A stretch of DNA of 6,114 bases from an uncultured Flavobacteriales bacterium (GTDB taxonomy: Bacteria > Bacteroidota > Bacteroidia > Flavobacteriales_D > SKUL01), in the NCBI GenBank assembly GCA_937911795.1, contig CALDPJ010000133.1, forward strand, positions 1-6,114. The letters run 5' to 3'. The notes under the pieces were generated by a model. That model ran no database searches. It saw nothing but the letters and a program-made list of their open reading frames with translations, and was not told where the DNA came from. The position numbers and the translations under genes were made by a program. Below, in pieces: positions 5,566-6,114 of the stretch (position 1 is its first letter; the number at the start of each line of letters is the position of its first letter).

Positions 5566-6084
5566 TTATCGCTGTTTCTTAAAACTGTGCAACGAAACCT
5601 GATGAATCATATAGGGCCACATTTCGATTCCTATAATTCCGGATCGGGCTCCCATATTAGATGTAGGTTCAAACGGTCCACCTTCTGTAAATTGAATTTC
5701 GGAAACATATGAGACTGACCATTGGGACCAGTTCTTCATCAACAGCAACACGCGCGTATTCTCTTCTCTTTCGGCATCGGTATCTCCGAATGTTCCCAGG
5801 CAGAGATAGAAATCAATGGTGCCTTTCTCTCCTTCTTCGTCAAAAAGATAATCACTATCTAATATATTTATGGTCTCTTGAAAAGGTTCATGATTAACAA
5901 CTGAAACATCAAATTTTGATGAACCGGCCGGTAACAATTTCAGGGTAAATTTCGACCCCAACATAAAAGTATGTCCGGCTGAAGGCTCTGCAAAAAGTTC
6001 CTGTGAATGGCCATGAATGCCGACAACCATTAACATCAGAAATAAAAAACCGGATATTGTTTTATTACACAGAAATGTGGACAT
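5566..6084 (-). CDS. Secreted protein of unknown function
   Basis: The 172-residue product begins with a signal peptide: a short n-region with K8, a hydrophobic core SGFLFLMLMVVGI, and a probable cleavage near HGHS|QELF (27/28). There is no lipobox Cys at the end of the signal, so it is likely free in the periplasm or exported. The mature part of about 145 residues has alternating beta-type segments (FTLKLLPAG, KFDVSVVNHEP, GTIDFYLCLGTFG, RVLLLMKNWSQWSVSYVSEIQF), an acidic patch DSDYLFDEEGEKG and DTDAEREEN, and ends in the basic FKKQR. A single Cys (near 94 in LCLG) remains in the mature part. I recognise no family, repeat or catalytic motif, and there is no type IX sorting domain. It converges on the lipoprotein gene at 4836. 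Only 30 bases of upstream sequence are in the window, so its promoter or operon partners cannot be judged. Confidence 0.8.
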   Translation of the reverse strand: MSTFLCNKTISGFLFLMLMVVGIHGHSQELFAEPSAGHTFMLGSKFTLKLLPAGSSKFDVSVVNHEPFQETINILDSDYLFDEEGEKGTIDFYLCLGTFGDTDAEREENTRVLLLMKNWSQWSVSYVSEIQFTEGGPFEPTSNMGARSGIIGIEMWPYMIHQVSLHSFKKQR

Positions 6085-6114
6085 GGAAACTTATAAAGCA
6101 GAACACGGTGAAGA

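Noticed and set aside
5488..5712. A 74-residue plus-strand frame across the convergent region
   Set aside because: It overlaps the 3' end of the secreted protein gene and the decayed repeat; no coding features.
6086..6093. TAAGTTTC on the minus strand as a -7 box for the secreted protein gene
   Set aside because: It lies one base from the start codon, leaving no room for a transcription start before the ATG.

Overview
The window looks like chromosomal DNA of a Bacteroidota bacterium (Flavobacteriia or a related class). Four signs point there: a DoxD-DoxA fusion protein; lipoproteins with acidic or Asn-rich tethers after the lipobox Cys; start codons without clear Shine-Dalgarno sequences plus TAnnTTTG-like -7 boxes; and intergenic palindromic repeats built on GTCATTTCGACCG / CGGTCGAAATGAC, a type I know from many genomes of this phylum. 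Base composition is moderate. I see no tRNA, rRNA, transposase, phage gene, CRISPR array or obvious defence system.

Layout. 1-118: right end of an intergenic repeat (copy A), whose terminal hairpin may end the next operon. 119-1608, minus strand: a two-gene unit, a small membrane-associated lipoprotein followed by a DoxD-DoxA thiosulfate:quinone oxidoreductase-like protein. 1609-2126: intergenic, mostly repeat copy B. 2127-3116, plus: lipoate-protein ligase A. 3117-3469: intergenic, repeat copy C plus an extra half unit. 3470-4582, minus: AI-2E/UPF0118 family permease. 4583-4835: divergent intergenic region. 4836-5372, plus: lipoprotein with an EGF-like remnant and a beta-rich C-terminal part, followed by a strong intrinsic terminator. 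5373-5565: convergent intergenic region with a decayed inverted repeat. 5566-6084, minus: unrecognised secreted protein.

The genes do not form one pathway. The lipoprotein/doxDA pair is the only likely operon. The other genes are single transcription units separated by structured repeats. The most distinctive content is the repeat family: three same-orientation copies within 3.5 kb, with nested inverted repeats, a conserved loop and a conserved tail. Copies A and B are almost identical over the right-hand part visible here and flank the doxDA unit as direct repeats. I found no convincing new multi-gene system. The best leads are the repeat element as a mobile or structured-RNA element, the lipoprotein/doxDA pairing, and a 12-base word shared upstream of both genes of that pair.
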